In this document: positions 1 to 5,760 of the stretch, piece after piece
How positions within the stretch are numbered: position 1 is the stretch's first letter
Layout: each line of letters begins with the position of its first letter
From: Bacteroidetes bacterium GWA2_30_7
GTDB taxonomy: Bacteria > Bacteroidota > Bacteroidia > Bacteroidales > GWF2-33-38
Direction of reading: 5' to 3'
Assembly (NCBI GenBank): GCA_001768155.1
Contig: MENC01000082.1
Location: forward strand, 6,693 to 14,145
Length of the DNA stretch: 7,453 bases
The notes under the pieces: generated by a model
The model's database searches: none
Told to the model about the DNA's origin: nothing
The model's input: the letters and a program-made list of their open reading frames with translations, nothing else
Program-made: the position numbers and the translations under genes

Positions 1-348
1 ATCAGAGTTATCAACTAATTCAGAAATTCCTTGTTGTAATGGACTACATAATCCGGGGCAATCAAAATAAACAAATGAAAAAACCGTAGGCTTGTCTATT
101 AACGACCCTAATTGAATTGTATCATCATTTTCGTTTATAAAATTCAGATTTAATGGTATTGTATCTGAAAGCTTTTCGTCAACCCCAATTTGTTCATTTC
201 CAGAGAAAATAATTTGAGATTTTGCAACGCCGAAAAGAAATATTAAAGCAAAAAATAAGATTAGATGTTTGATGTTTGATGTTTGATGCGATGCACTGAG
301 CATGTCGAAGTGTTTGATGTTCATTGTTATATTGTTAAATTGTTTCAT
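1..348 (-). CDS. SCO1/SenC-family copper chaperone, partial (C-terminus beyond left edge)
   Basis: The first 116 codons of a thioredoxin-fold SCO1/SenC/PrrC protein are present. The key motif is CPGLC (Cys97, Cys101) after a beta strand reading FSFVYFD; in SCO proteins this CxxxC pair binds copper for delivery to Cu(A) sites. The third ligand, a distal histidine, would lie outside the window. Residues 28-42 are a hydrophobic export signal, so the protein acts in the periplasm. It is last in the visible minus-strand cluster, 48 bp after the cytochrome c gene, which suggests that a copper oxidase or similar enzyme is encoded further left. The start is uncertain. ATGs lie at 348, 324 and 303, all in frame. 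I chose 348 because AGGA stands 8 nt before it. Residues 1-28 are encoded almost entirely by short tandem repeats and a REP-like palindrome, so this N-terminus is probably not ancestral. Family call is firm; start is not. Confidence 0.85.
   Translation of the reverse strand, partial: MKQFNNITMNIKHFDMLSASHQTSNIKHLILFFALIFLFGVAKSQIIFSGNEQIGVDEKLSDTIPLNLNFINENDDTIQLGSLIDKPTVFSFVYFDCPGLCSPLQQGISELVDNSD
264..288. repeat. Heptamer tandem repeat (GATGTTT), about 3.6 copies
   Basis: Three exact copies of GATGTTT (264-270, 271-277, 278-284) are followed by GATG; a degenerate fifth copy, GATGTTC, lies at 316-322 beyond the REP-like palindrome. On the coding strand the tract encodes about residues 21-28 of the SCO protein, just before its hydrophobic signal. 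Seven is not a multiple of three, so gain or loss of one unit would shift the frame of every candidate ATG relative to the SCO body. Confidence 0.9.
294..312. repeat. REP-like palindromic element
   Basis: CACTGAGCATGTCGAAGTG is an imperfect palindrome: CACT/AGTG arms plus an inner G-C pair. It resembles the short TTCGAC-n-GCTCAG repeats that I recall as scattered in many bacterial genomes, including Bacteroidota. Heptamer units lie on both sides, as if it had inserted into the heptamer array. It is read in frame as residues 13-19 of the SCO open frame. Confidence 0.6.
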
Positions 349-352
349 TGTT
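323..352. repeat. Octamer repeat, four ATTGTT units at 8-nt period
   Basis: ATTGTT occurs at 323, 331, 339 and 347, an exact 8-nt spacing. On the coding strand this is AACAATnn repeated four times. The first and last units each contain an ATG (positions 348 and 324, exactly three units or 24 nt apart), so the repeat itself supplies two in-frame start codons for the SCO gene. Confidence 0.8.
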
Positions 353-356
353 AAAA

Positions 357-360
357 TCCT
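357..360 (-). promoter_or_regulatory. Possible Shine-Dalgarno (AGGA) for the SCO gene
   Basis: AGGA on the minus strand lies 8 nt upstream of the ATG at 348. Other genes in this window lack obvious SD motifs, so this is the only sequence evidence that favours the first of the three candidate starts. A four-base match in an intergenic repeat region could be chance. Confidence 0.3.
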
Positions 361-365
361 AAATT

Positions 366-390
366 AGATTGCTTCGTGCCTCGCAATGAC
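366..390. repeat. REP-like element with GATTGC...GCAATG ends
   Basis: The block contains the inverted arms ATTGC (368-372) and GCAAT (383-387) around a ten-base centre rich in TTCGTGCCTC. It resembles the CATTGCGAG...GAAGCAATC intergenic repeat that I recall from many unrelated bacterial genomes, here in a short form. It lies between the SCO start and the cytochrome c stop codon, in a 48-bp gap within the cluster, so it may form an RNA hairpin in the transcript. Confidence 0.55.
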
Positions 391-396
391 GAACTC

Positions 397-1293
397 CTAA
401 ATTTCAGAACTGCCTTTTTTTCTAATTTGTGCCAAAATCCAGATTATATATAAAATCACACTCATAACTGTAAGAACTGTACCTGAATATGTCAAAATTA
501 ACCACAATGGAGCTTTTGAACGAATATTCCACATTGCACGATTATCAAGTAAATTGTTATATATTATTGGAACTCCAGCTTTAAAAATTGTATCTGCAAT
601 TGTTTCTTCAAAACCCGAATCATCTGTAATTTTGAGGGTTATTTGTAAATTTCCAATACTATCGCCAGGTAAATCGTTTGGTAAAGAGAAAGATACAAAA
701 CCATTTTGGTCTGTTTTTTTTGTTTTATCTAATTGTAACCAACCAAAATATCTTTTTGCATAAATTGAAAGAGTAACACCTTCTGATGCAGTTTTTTCAG
801 CGTCTTTATTGATAATTCTAACTTTTAGTTTTTTATCTTCTTCGGCAAATGTAATTTTAGAAGAAATTTTAGAAGTAATACTTGTTTCAGTTGCAGTTTC
901 GGTAAAAACCTGAACATAATCTTTATTGTAAGTTCTAACATAAGCTATTAAATCCCAAATATCAACAGCTTTAAGAGTGTTTTTAAAAGATGGCATTATA
1001 ATTCTACCTTCAGAAATTTTAAAAAACAATTCACCATCTGTATTTGCCTGATATTCATTTGATGCTGGGTCTTTTGGAACTGGTGTCAGTTTTGCAAAAT
1101 CGCCTTGACCAGGATGCCCATGGCACGAAACACATGTTTTATTAAAAATTTCCTCGCCTTTTTTCTGATGTTCTGAATCAAATTTAAAAGGAGCTGTTAG
1201 TTTCTTTTTGTCATCAGGAACTGTCCATTCTTGTGAAAAAACACTGTATGCAAAACAGCTAATTAATATTAATAAAAATATTTTATTTTTCAT
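397..1293 (-). CDS. Monoheme c-type cytochrome with C-terminal beta domain and membrane anchor
   Basis: A 298-residue exported cytochrome. Residues 1-20 are a signal peptide, probably cleaved before Gln21. LISC at 10-13 also fits a lipobox, so a lipoprotein is possible. The class I heme domain spans about 40-127: heme-binding CVSCH (Cys54, Cys57, His58) and likely axial Met100 in the IIMPSF segment. Residues 140-240 look like a beta-rich, Ig-like extension with no second heme motif. Residues 262-288 form one transmembrane helix followed by a basic tail, so the heme domain is tethered at the outer face of the inner membrane. Its start overlaps the end of the NrfD gene by 11 bp, implying coupled translation. 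The likely role is to accept electrons from the NrfD/Fe-S quinol oxidising unit, as the ActE cytochrome does in alternative complex III; this role is inferred from context. Confidence 0.9.
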   Translation of the reverse strand: MKNKIFLLILISCFAYSVFSQEWTVPDDKKKLTAPFKFDSEHQKKGEEIFNKTCVSCHGHPGQGDFAKLTPVPKDPASNEYQANTDGELFFKISEGRIIMPSFKNTLKAVDIWDLIAYVRTYNKDYVQVFTETATETSITSKISSKITFAEEDKKLKVRIINKDAEKTASEGVTLSIYAKRYFGWLQLDKTKKTDQNGFVSFSLPNDLPGDSIGNLQITLKITDDSGFEETIADTIFKAGVPIIYNNLLDNRAMWNIRSKAPLWLILTYSGTVLTVMSVILYIIWILAQIRKKGSSEI

Positions 1294-2584
1294 TTTGCTT
1301 ATTTCTTTCAGTTAAGGTTTCATGTATTGGTATTATTGGGAAAACTTTAGATAAAACCGATATAATCATAAGTACAAGTACAAAAGACGCAATTGTAATA
1401 GCAATTTCGGTTATTGTAGGTACATAATAAGTGAAGTTTTCTGGAACATTTTGAATTGGTAAAAAAGGGTGTTCTTGTGGAGAAATAACAATAAGGTATC
1501 TTTTAAACCATGCTCCAATAAACACAATAATTGCAATTAAAGTTATAGGAAAAGGTTTTCGAAAAGGTTTAAATATCAGCAATATAATTGGAAGAATTAG
1601 TCCCACAATTTGAACAAACCAAAACATAATTGAATGACTTCCCGAAAATAAAGAATGTAAATGAGCAGCTTCGTGCTTTGGCATTCTGTAACCTGGAATT
1701 AAAAATTCGTTTATGTTAAAATATAAATAAATTAAGCAAACCAACACTAATAGTTTTCCCATTTTATCGAAATGAATATCATATATATATTCTTTTAAAC
1801 TATAAATTTTTTGAAAAATATACATTGCAATTATTACCGAAGCAACTCCTGTAACAAACGCACCTGTAACGAAATATGGTCCTAAAATAGTTGACGACCA
1901 GCCCGAGCGTGGTGTAACTGCAAAAAGCCATGAAGTTACTGTGTGAATTGCCATTGCCACCGGAATTACAAGAACCAACAATATTCCGATTGCTTTTTTT
2001 TGTAACTGAACTTGTTCGAGGTTTCCAACCCAATTCAGAGATAATATTTTATACAAACCTTTTTGCCATTTTGGCAAATCAGTTCTATTTTTATAAGCAA
2101 TAGTCAAATCTGGAATAAGTGGAGTATAGAACAATAATAAACTGATTATAACATAGGTGGTTACAACAGTTACATCCCAAAGAATCGGTGATTGAAACCT
2201 GCCATATAGAAAAACATTTGCTAATTTTTCGGGGCGACCCATATCCGATACTATTACTAAGCCTGCAACTGCGGCAAAAGCTACTGCAATTATTTCTGCA
2301 ATTCTTACAATTGGAGTAATCCATTTTTGACCGCTAAGTCCTAAAATAGAGCTTATTAACATTCCCACAAGGCTTGATGCAACAAAAAATACAAAATTTG
2401 CAATATATAATCCCCAAGAAATATAGTCTCTTAATCCTGTAACTCCAAGACCGGTAGTTAATTGCAGATAATAAGCATACAGGCAAACAAATAAGCTTAT
2501 TGTTAGAAATGTCATCCATGCGTAGAAACCTTTACTAAGCTTTACCGATTGTAATAAATCTTGAATTATTTTATTTTCAGTCAT
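1283..2584 (-). CDS. NrfD/PsrC-family quinol-interacting membrane subunit
   Basis: A 433-residue protein with about ten membrane helices (roughly 20-41, 55-79, 93-113, 133-155, 197-222, 235-258, 276-296, 316-338, 344-360, 390-413). The conserved family block is clear: SWGLYIANFVFF after helix 1, then the MGRPE motif at 115-119, then QSPILWD at 131-137. The length and helix count fit the long NrfD group (ActC, HybB, HmcC) better than the eight-helix PsrC/NrfD type. Members bind (mena)quinol and carry no heme themselves, passing electrons to a partner Fe-S subunit. That partner is probably the gene immediately upstream (3656-2718). The position where ActC has a histidine before GRP appears to be Asp114 here; that alignment is by eye. 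The start at 2584 is the first ATG and has no Shine-Dalgarno. Confidence 0.9.
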   Translation of the reverse strand: MTENKIIQDLLQSVKLSKGFYAWMTFLTISLFVCLYAYYLQLTTGLGVTGLRDYISWGLYIANFVFFVASSLVGMLISSILGLSGQKWITPIVRIAEIIAVAFAAVAGLVIVSDMGRPEKLANVFLYGRFQSPILWDVTVVTTYVIISLLLFYTPLIPDLTIAYKNRTDLPKWQKGLYKILSLNWVGNLEQVQLQKKAIGILLVLVIPVAMAIHTVTSWLFAVTPRSGWSSTILGPYFVTGAFVTGVASVIIAMYIFQKIYSLKEYIYDIHFDKMGKLLVLVCLIYLYFNINEFLIPGYRMPKHEAAHLHSLFSGSHSIMFWFVQIVGLILPIILLIFKPFRKPFPITLIAIIVFIGAWFKRYLIVISPQEHPFLPIQNVPENFTYYVPTITEIAITIASFVLVLMIISVLSKVFPIIPIHETLTERNKQNEK

Positions 2585-2629
2585 TTCTAAGTATATTTCT
2601 TAATTAATCAGATTTAAATTTAAGATAAA

Positions 2630-2713
2630 ATGCCACATGTTCACAGATTTATTTTTTATAAAAACTATCGAAGATAGTTTAAAATCTGCGAAAATTTGTG
2701 TTATCTGTGGCAT
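2630..2713. repeat. 84-bp imperfect palindrome with nested hairpin
   Basis: The outer arms ATGCCAC (2630-2636) and GTGGCAT (2707-2713) are exact complements. Inside them CAGATTT (2644-2650) pairs with AAATCTG (2682-2688), and in the centre AAACTATC (2662-2669) pairs with GATAGTTT (2673-2680) around a three-base loop. It fills most of the 133-bp gap between the Fe-S and NrfD genes and ends 4 bp before the Fe-S stop codon. In the transcript it would be a stable stem, which could attenuate or protect segments of the operon mRNA. It resembles the CACAGATnnCACA repeats I recall as common in Bacteroidota. Confidence 0.75.
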
Positions 2714-2717
2714 ACTC

Positions 2718-3656
2718 TTAAACATGATTTTCGTTGTTTTTATTTTCTTCCGGCAAAGTTCCTTTTCTACCTTTTGGTGGCAGATAGTAAACTCTTGGTT
2801 CTTGCCCTAATTCTTCCATTAGGCGGTAAGCAGCATTTTCTTTTAAAAGAGTGCTTAGTCTTACAGTTTCTTTAGTAGTTCCATTAGTAACAGCATCTTC
2901 GTTTTTGTCGCCGAAATAATAAACTCCATTCGGACAATTAGATACACAGTAGGGGAGTTCATTTTTTCTTAATCTGTCGGCACTGAACAAGCATTTAGTT
3001 ACAGTTCCCAGTTTTTGTGGAACATTTAATTCTAAATCATAAGGCATATCTTTAAATAATACGGCATTTTTTGGGTCGAACCAATGGAAAATCCTTGCCG
3101 AATAAGGACAAGCAGCAATACAAAAACGGCAACCAATACAACGGTCATTATCCATTAGAACCGGTCCGTCGTTTCTTTTAAAAGTAGCATCAACAGGGCA
3201 AACCGAAACGCATGGCGGATTATCGCAGTGCATACAGGGTTTTGGCATAAAGTAAGCAGGTGTATCTTGCGAATCCTGCATAGTTAGTGTATTTATATGA
3301 TATTGCTCAGGTCTTAATTGGTGTGCAGACTGACAAGCGGTTATACATTTTCTTGCATTCTGACATTTAGCAAGGTCGATAACCATAACCCAGCTTTTTC
3401 CGGCAATTCCTTCACGACCTCTGATAAATAACTCTTCGGTTTGTCTTTCATATTCTTTGAGTTTGCCATCTTCAAATTCAACTACCTTATTATCAACAGT
3501 AAGCAATTTGACTTTTTTGCCCGATTTAATGTTTTCGTATTGCTGACCAAAGTACAGAGCCATAGCTCCACTAGCTCCGGCAGCACCAACAATACCGAGT
3601 GTTTTTAAGAAATCGCGTCTTGATTTTTTATTAGGTTCTTTATAGTTTTCCTCCAT
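2718..3656 (-). CDS. Tat-exported four-cluster Fe-S electron-transfer subunit (DmsB/PsrB/HybA type)
   Basis: A 312-residue protein. A perfect twin-arginine motif SRRDFLK (12-18) precedes a hydrophobic stretch to about 36 with no clear cleavage site, so the helix may remain as an anchor. Four ferredoxin-like cysteine motifs follow. Motif 1 is Cys98, Ala101, Cys104, Cys108; motif 2 is Cys141, 144, 149, 153; motif 3 is Cys173, 176, 179, 183; motif 4 is Cys222, Ser225, Cys237, Cys241. Motifs 2 and 3 are complete. Motifs 1 and 4 each lack the second cysteine, so two clusters may be [3Fe-4S] or serine-ligated. Such subunits wire a catalytic subunit to an NrfD membrane protein, and the NrfD gene is next. 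No molybdopterin catalytic gene is adjacent upstream; the neighbour there is divergent. It is the first gene of the cluster and no Shine-Dalgarno precedes its ATG. Confidence 0.92.
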   Translation of the reverse strand: MEENYKEPNKKSRRDFLKTLGIVGAAGASGAMALYFGQQYENIKSGKKVKLLTVDNKVVEFEDGKLKEYERQTEELFIRGREGIAGKSWVMVIDLAKCQNARKCITACQSAHQLRPEQYHINTLTMQDSQDTPAYFMPKPCMHCDNPPCVSVCPVDATFKRNDGPVLMDNDRCIGCRFCIAACPYSARIFHWFDPKNAVLFKDMPYDLELNVPQKLGTVTKCLFSADRLRKNELPYCVSNCPNGVYYFGDKNEDAVTNGTTKETVRLSTLLKENAAYRLMEELGQEPRVYYLPPKGRKGTLPEENKNNENHV

Positions 3657-3677
3657 TAGTTAGAAAATTTAGAGCTG

Positions 3678-3706
3678 TAAAAATAGTAAAAAAAATTATT
3701 ATCAAA
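3678..3706 (-). promoter_or_regulatory. Candidate promoter of the respiratory cluster
   Basis: On the minus strand TTTG (3703-3706) is followed after 17 nt by TATTTTTA (3678-3685), a 7/8 match to the Bacteroidota -7 box TAnnTTTG. Transcription would begin near 3671, about 15 nt before the Fe-S ATG at 3656. The final G of the box is missing and the area is very AT-rich, so this is weak. Confidence 0.3.
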
Positions 3707-3821
3707 CAAGTATTTGTGTACTTAAATGTGAATTTAAAATTATTCTAAATTATTTCTTTTCAAAAACCCATTATATTTTTAGCAATTGCAAGTGTTTTAA
3801 CAAATTATTAAAATGAAAAGA

Positions 3822-3854
3822 TTGTGCTTTTTATCATTAAAAAATGTATTTTTG
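3822..3854 (+). promoter_or_regulatory. Bacteroidota-type promoter of the two-gene module
   Basis: TTG (3822-3824) and an exact TAnnTTTG box, TATTTTTG (3847-3854), are 22 nt apart, within the spacing described for flavobacterial promoters. Predicted transcription start is near 3860, about 10 nt before the ATG at 3871. The box overlaps the earlier in-frame ATG at 3844, which argues against that codon being the start. Confidence 0.55.
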
Positions 3855-3870
3855 TATAAAAGCAAAAATT

Positions 3871-4707
3871 ATGGAAAAATTGAAAGAGTACGCCGAATTA
3901 GCACACAATATTTTAAATAAGAATGGAACAAGTGCAGAAACTAACTATCTTCAAAGTAAAAATATAATATCTTCATTTTTTGACAAGAAAAAGAATGGTG
4001 ATTTAAAAACAGTAATTTCCAGATTGACATTGATTGATAGTTATTATTCAACTCAAATTAATAGTAAGCGATTATTTGGAATTGATGATTTAGCAAAAAA
4101 AATATTTGAAATTTCAAACGGGTCAGACGAAATTCTAAGAAATAAGTGTACGAAATTTCTTGAAACTCCTGAAACTTTAAAAGATATAAAAGATTTATTT
4201 GAATTTAAAAAGTATGGGATTCATAAAAATGGGGAGTCTGCTGGGCAAGCTCCTTCGCTAATTTCAAAATATTTATATTTCTTAACGGAATATAATTTTC
4301 CAATTTATGATACATTGGCAATATCTTCTTATGAGAAGATAAGGTTAAAATTTAAAGATGAGCTTGAAATACCAGTACTTATGAAGGAATTTCATATTTC
4401 CTATTTTGCTTGTTTAACTCAACTTGACTTTTGTACAGGTATAAAAAAAATTGACAAACTTGATAATCTTCTTTGGTTATTAGGTAAATTTACCGAAGGT
4501 AGCTTTTCAATTGTTTTAGACAAGGAAACGTATATAAAGTTAACACAATTAGCAATTTATGGAAAAAATATAAAAGAAACAACTGTAGATGATTTAATTA
4601 GAATTTATCTAAAAAACAATGACAACTTGCAAGAGATATTTAAAGACAATGATTTGATAAAATTCATTCAATTTTCTTTACAATTCGTTAAAATTAAAAA
4701 TAATTAA
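3871..4707 (+). CDS. Uncharacterised protein, first gene of a two-gene accessory module
   Basis: A 278-residue soluble protein whose family I do not recognise. It has no signal peptide or membrane helix and appears largely alpha-helical and lysine-rich. Segments that look conserved are RLTLIDSYYST (51-61), SLISKYLYFL (129-138) followed by FPIYD (143-147), and LDNLLWLLGK (197-206). The SKYLxFL...FPIYD pattern faintly recalls helix-hairpin-helix glycosylase-like proteins in which an Asp follows FPIYD, but no HhH motif is convincing. An in-frame ATG at 3844 would add nine residues, but it lies in the predicted -7 box, so I chose 3871. Only three bases separate its stop from the ATG of the DUF6508-like gene, so the two are almost certainly co-transcribed and probably functionally linked. 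Function unknown; a defence or stress role would be a guess. Confidence 0.8.
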   Translation: MEKLKEYAELAHNILNKNGTSAETNYLQSKNIISSFFDKKKNGDLKTVISRLTLIDSYYSTQINSKRLFGIDDLAKKIFEISNGSDEILRNKCTKFLETPETLKDIKDLFEFKKYGIHKNGESAGQAPSLISKYLYFLTEYNFPIYDTLAISSYEKIRLKFKDELEIPVLMKEFHISYFACLTQLDFCTGIKKIDKLDNLLWLLGKFTEGSFSIVLDKETYIKLTQLAIYGKNIKETTVDDLIRIYLKNNDNLQEIFKDNDLIKFIQFSLQFVKIKNN

Positions 4708-4710
4708 AAA

Positions 4711-5142
4711 ATGACAGATTTAAAAGATTTTGAAACCAAACTCAAACAAATTTCAAATGAAGATTGGAAATCTTTATTTGATTTAATTCCAATAATTGAA
4801 AAAACAGAAACATTTGGAGAAACAATTGGTGGCGAAAAAAATTCTGAAGGAATTTTTAATATGCCACATACTAAACCTGCTGCAATTGTCAATGATTTTT
4901 TTCACAAGGTCAATGAGTTAGGAATTGTTCCAATGTTTGATTGGGTAAGTTGGACAGAGGGTTCAGATATAATAAAAAATAAAGATACTGATTACTCCAA
5001 ATTGAGTACTGAAATACTTTGTAAATTAATAACTGTAATAATAAGAGCCAATAGGTTTAATGAAGGATATTTGGTTATAAGCTTTGAGAAAGGTATAATT
5101 CTAAAAATTTTAAAAGGTTTAAAACAAAACATATATGGATAG
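4711..5142 (+). CDS. DUF6508-like protein, second gene of the two-gene module
   Basis: A 143-residue protein, acidic and probably cytoplasmic. The C-terminal half carries the pattern I associate with DUF6508: an FDWVSW box (76-81), a variable acidic loop, a helix with LSTEILCKLITVIIR, then RANRFNEGY (112-120), and an ISFEKGIILKIL end (123-134). In family members this reads roughly as FDWxxW, then a helix, then RxxRFxEGxL. The role of the family is unknown. The N-terminal 50 residues form a helix plus a Gly-rich turn (35-41) that does not recall any domain. The gene starts 3 nt after the upstream stop and has no Shine-Dalgarno, so translation is probably coupled. Family assignment is from memory of the motif and was not searched. 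Confidence 0.75.
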   Translation: MTDLKDFETKLKQISNEDWKSLFDLIPIIEKTETFGETIGGEKNSEGIFNMPHTKPAAIVNDFFHKVNELGIVPMFDWVSWTEGSDIIKNKDTDYSKLSTEILCKLITVIIRANRFNEGYLVISFEKGIILKILKGLKQNIYG

Positions 5143-5163
5143 TGTTGTAATACAATTAATTAC

Positions 5164-5204
5164 TACTGCTTACCCAAATGCAGTAATCGCCACACTTACT
5201 GCAT
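5164..5204. terminator. Three-arm inverted repeat between convergent genes, probable bidirectional terminator
   Basis: ATGCAGTAA (5178-5186) and TTACTGCAT (5196-5204) are perfect 9-bp complements around the nine-base loop tcgccacac. A further TACTGC at 5164-5169 could pair with the same central arm instead. It sits in the 139-bp gap between the plus-strand DUF6508-like gene and the minus-strand Gre-like gene. No long U-run follows on either strand, so if it terminates transcription it is not a textbook intrinsic terminator. Confidence 0.45.
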
Positions 5205-5281
5205 AAAAGTTGCAAAAATCTAATTGTTTTACATTTTCCCAATCAATGCCAACTTTTACATATTTCCATTTCAAAAAATTA

Positions 5282-5743
5282 TTAAAACACCTTCTTAATC
5301 AAAAATTCCTTACCATTAAATATGAAGGTTTCGTTTATAGATTTGTCTTTCATTGCATTAAAAAGTGGCACTTTAGGTGAAATTACAAAAAAATCGGAAT
5401 TATTTACGGTAACTTTTCCCATACCAACAGCTACAAAAAAACTTTGAGCATCGGTAATAACAACAGCTCCAAATTTAATTTTATAAAAAGTTGATTTACT
5501 ATCAATTAAGTCTAACATTTTAATGTCGTCGATAAATTTTTGATATTGAACAGCAAATAAGTCTCTTTTTTGGAGTAATTGTGTACGGAACGAATCGTAT
5601 CTATCTTTAGGCAGACCATATTCGTTTGCCTGTTGTTGATTTTCGTCCATAGCTTGTTTTGCTAAAGAGGCTTTGTTGTTTAGAGTTTTTTTACATTCAA
5701 TGATTAAGTTGGTTTTTAAAGATATTTTTTCAGAATTGTTCAT
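5282..5743 (-). CDS. Gre-factor C-terminal-domain-like protein
   Basis: A 153-residue protein. Residues 1-75 are helical and charged and read like a coiled-coil hairpin. The stretch from Ala27 through ANEYGLPKDRYD to about 65 resembles the ANEEEKSSAGDKYE-type tip of Gre and Rnk relatives, but the diagnostic acidic pair of GreA is not clearly placed. Residues 88-153 match the FKBP-like C-terminal domain of GreA/GreB: FGAVVITDAQSFFVAVGMGK, then VISPKVPLFNAM and a final FNGKEFLIKKV. Gre factors bind the RNA polymerase secondary channel; this member probably also interacts with polymerase, but transcript-cleavage activity is not assured. Bacteroidota have short proteins of this layout, often mislabelled in databases as 3-oxoacyl-ACP synthase. 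It is monocistronic, with its own -7 box beside the ATG and a 17-bp dyad just upstream. Confidence 0.75.
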   Translation of the reverse strand: MNNSEKISLKTNLIIECKKTLNNKASLAKQAMDENQQQANEYGLPKDRYDSFRTQLLQKRDLFAVQYQKFIDDIKMLDLIDSKSTFYKIKFGAVVITDAQSFFVAVGMGKVTVNNSDFFVISPKVPLFNAMKDKSINETFIFNGKEFLIKKVF

Positions 5744-5746
5744 TTA

Positions 5747-5754
5747 CAAAGGTA
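5747..5754 (-). promoter_or_regulatory. TAnnTTTG -7 box (TACCTTTG) of the Gre-like gene
   Basis: An exact TACCTTTG on the minus strand ends 3 bases before the ATG at 5743. With the usual 5-7 nt to the start site, the mRNA would begin at or within a few bases of the start codon, so it would be essentially leaderless. No good -33 TTG is present at the expected distance; the dyad at 5761-5777 occupies that space. Confidence 0.45.
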
Positions 5755-5760
5755 AAACAA

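Noticed and set aside
260..356. CRISPR-like array
   Set aside because: Units are only 7-8 nt with no spacers; this is a simple tandem repeat.
554..763. 69-codon open frame on the plus strand
   Set aside because: It is antisense to the cytochrome c gene, whose heme motif, signal peptide and anchor are unmistakable; no RBS or promoter box precedes it.
1800..2519. Three short minus-strand open frames (1800-2033, 2091-2324, 2334-2519)
   Set aside because: They are alternative frames within the NrfD gene, rich in Cys, Asn and Ser with no coherent domain.
3844..3870. Upstream ATG (3844) as start of the 278-residue protein
   Set aside because: It overlaps the exact TAnnTTTG box at 3847-3854, so the codon would be upstream of the predicted transcript.
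4704..4892. 62-codon minus-strand open frame
   Set aside because: Antisense to the DUF6508-like gene; an antitoxin-like partner was considered, but there is no promoter box or family resemblance.
5143..5281. Integron attC site after the two-gene module
   Set aside because: The inverted repeat lacks a GTTRRRY core and the R'/R'' spacing, and no integrase or cassette series is present.
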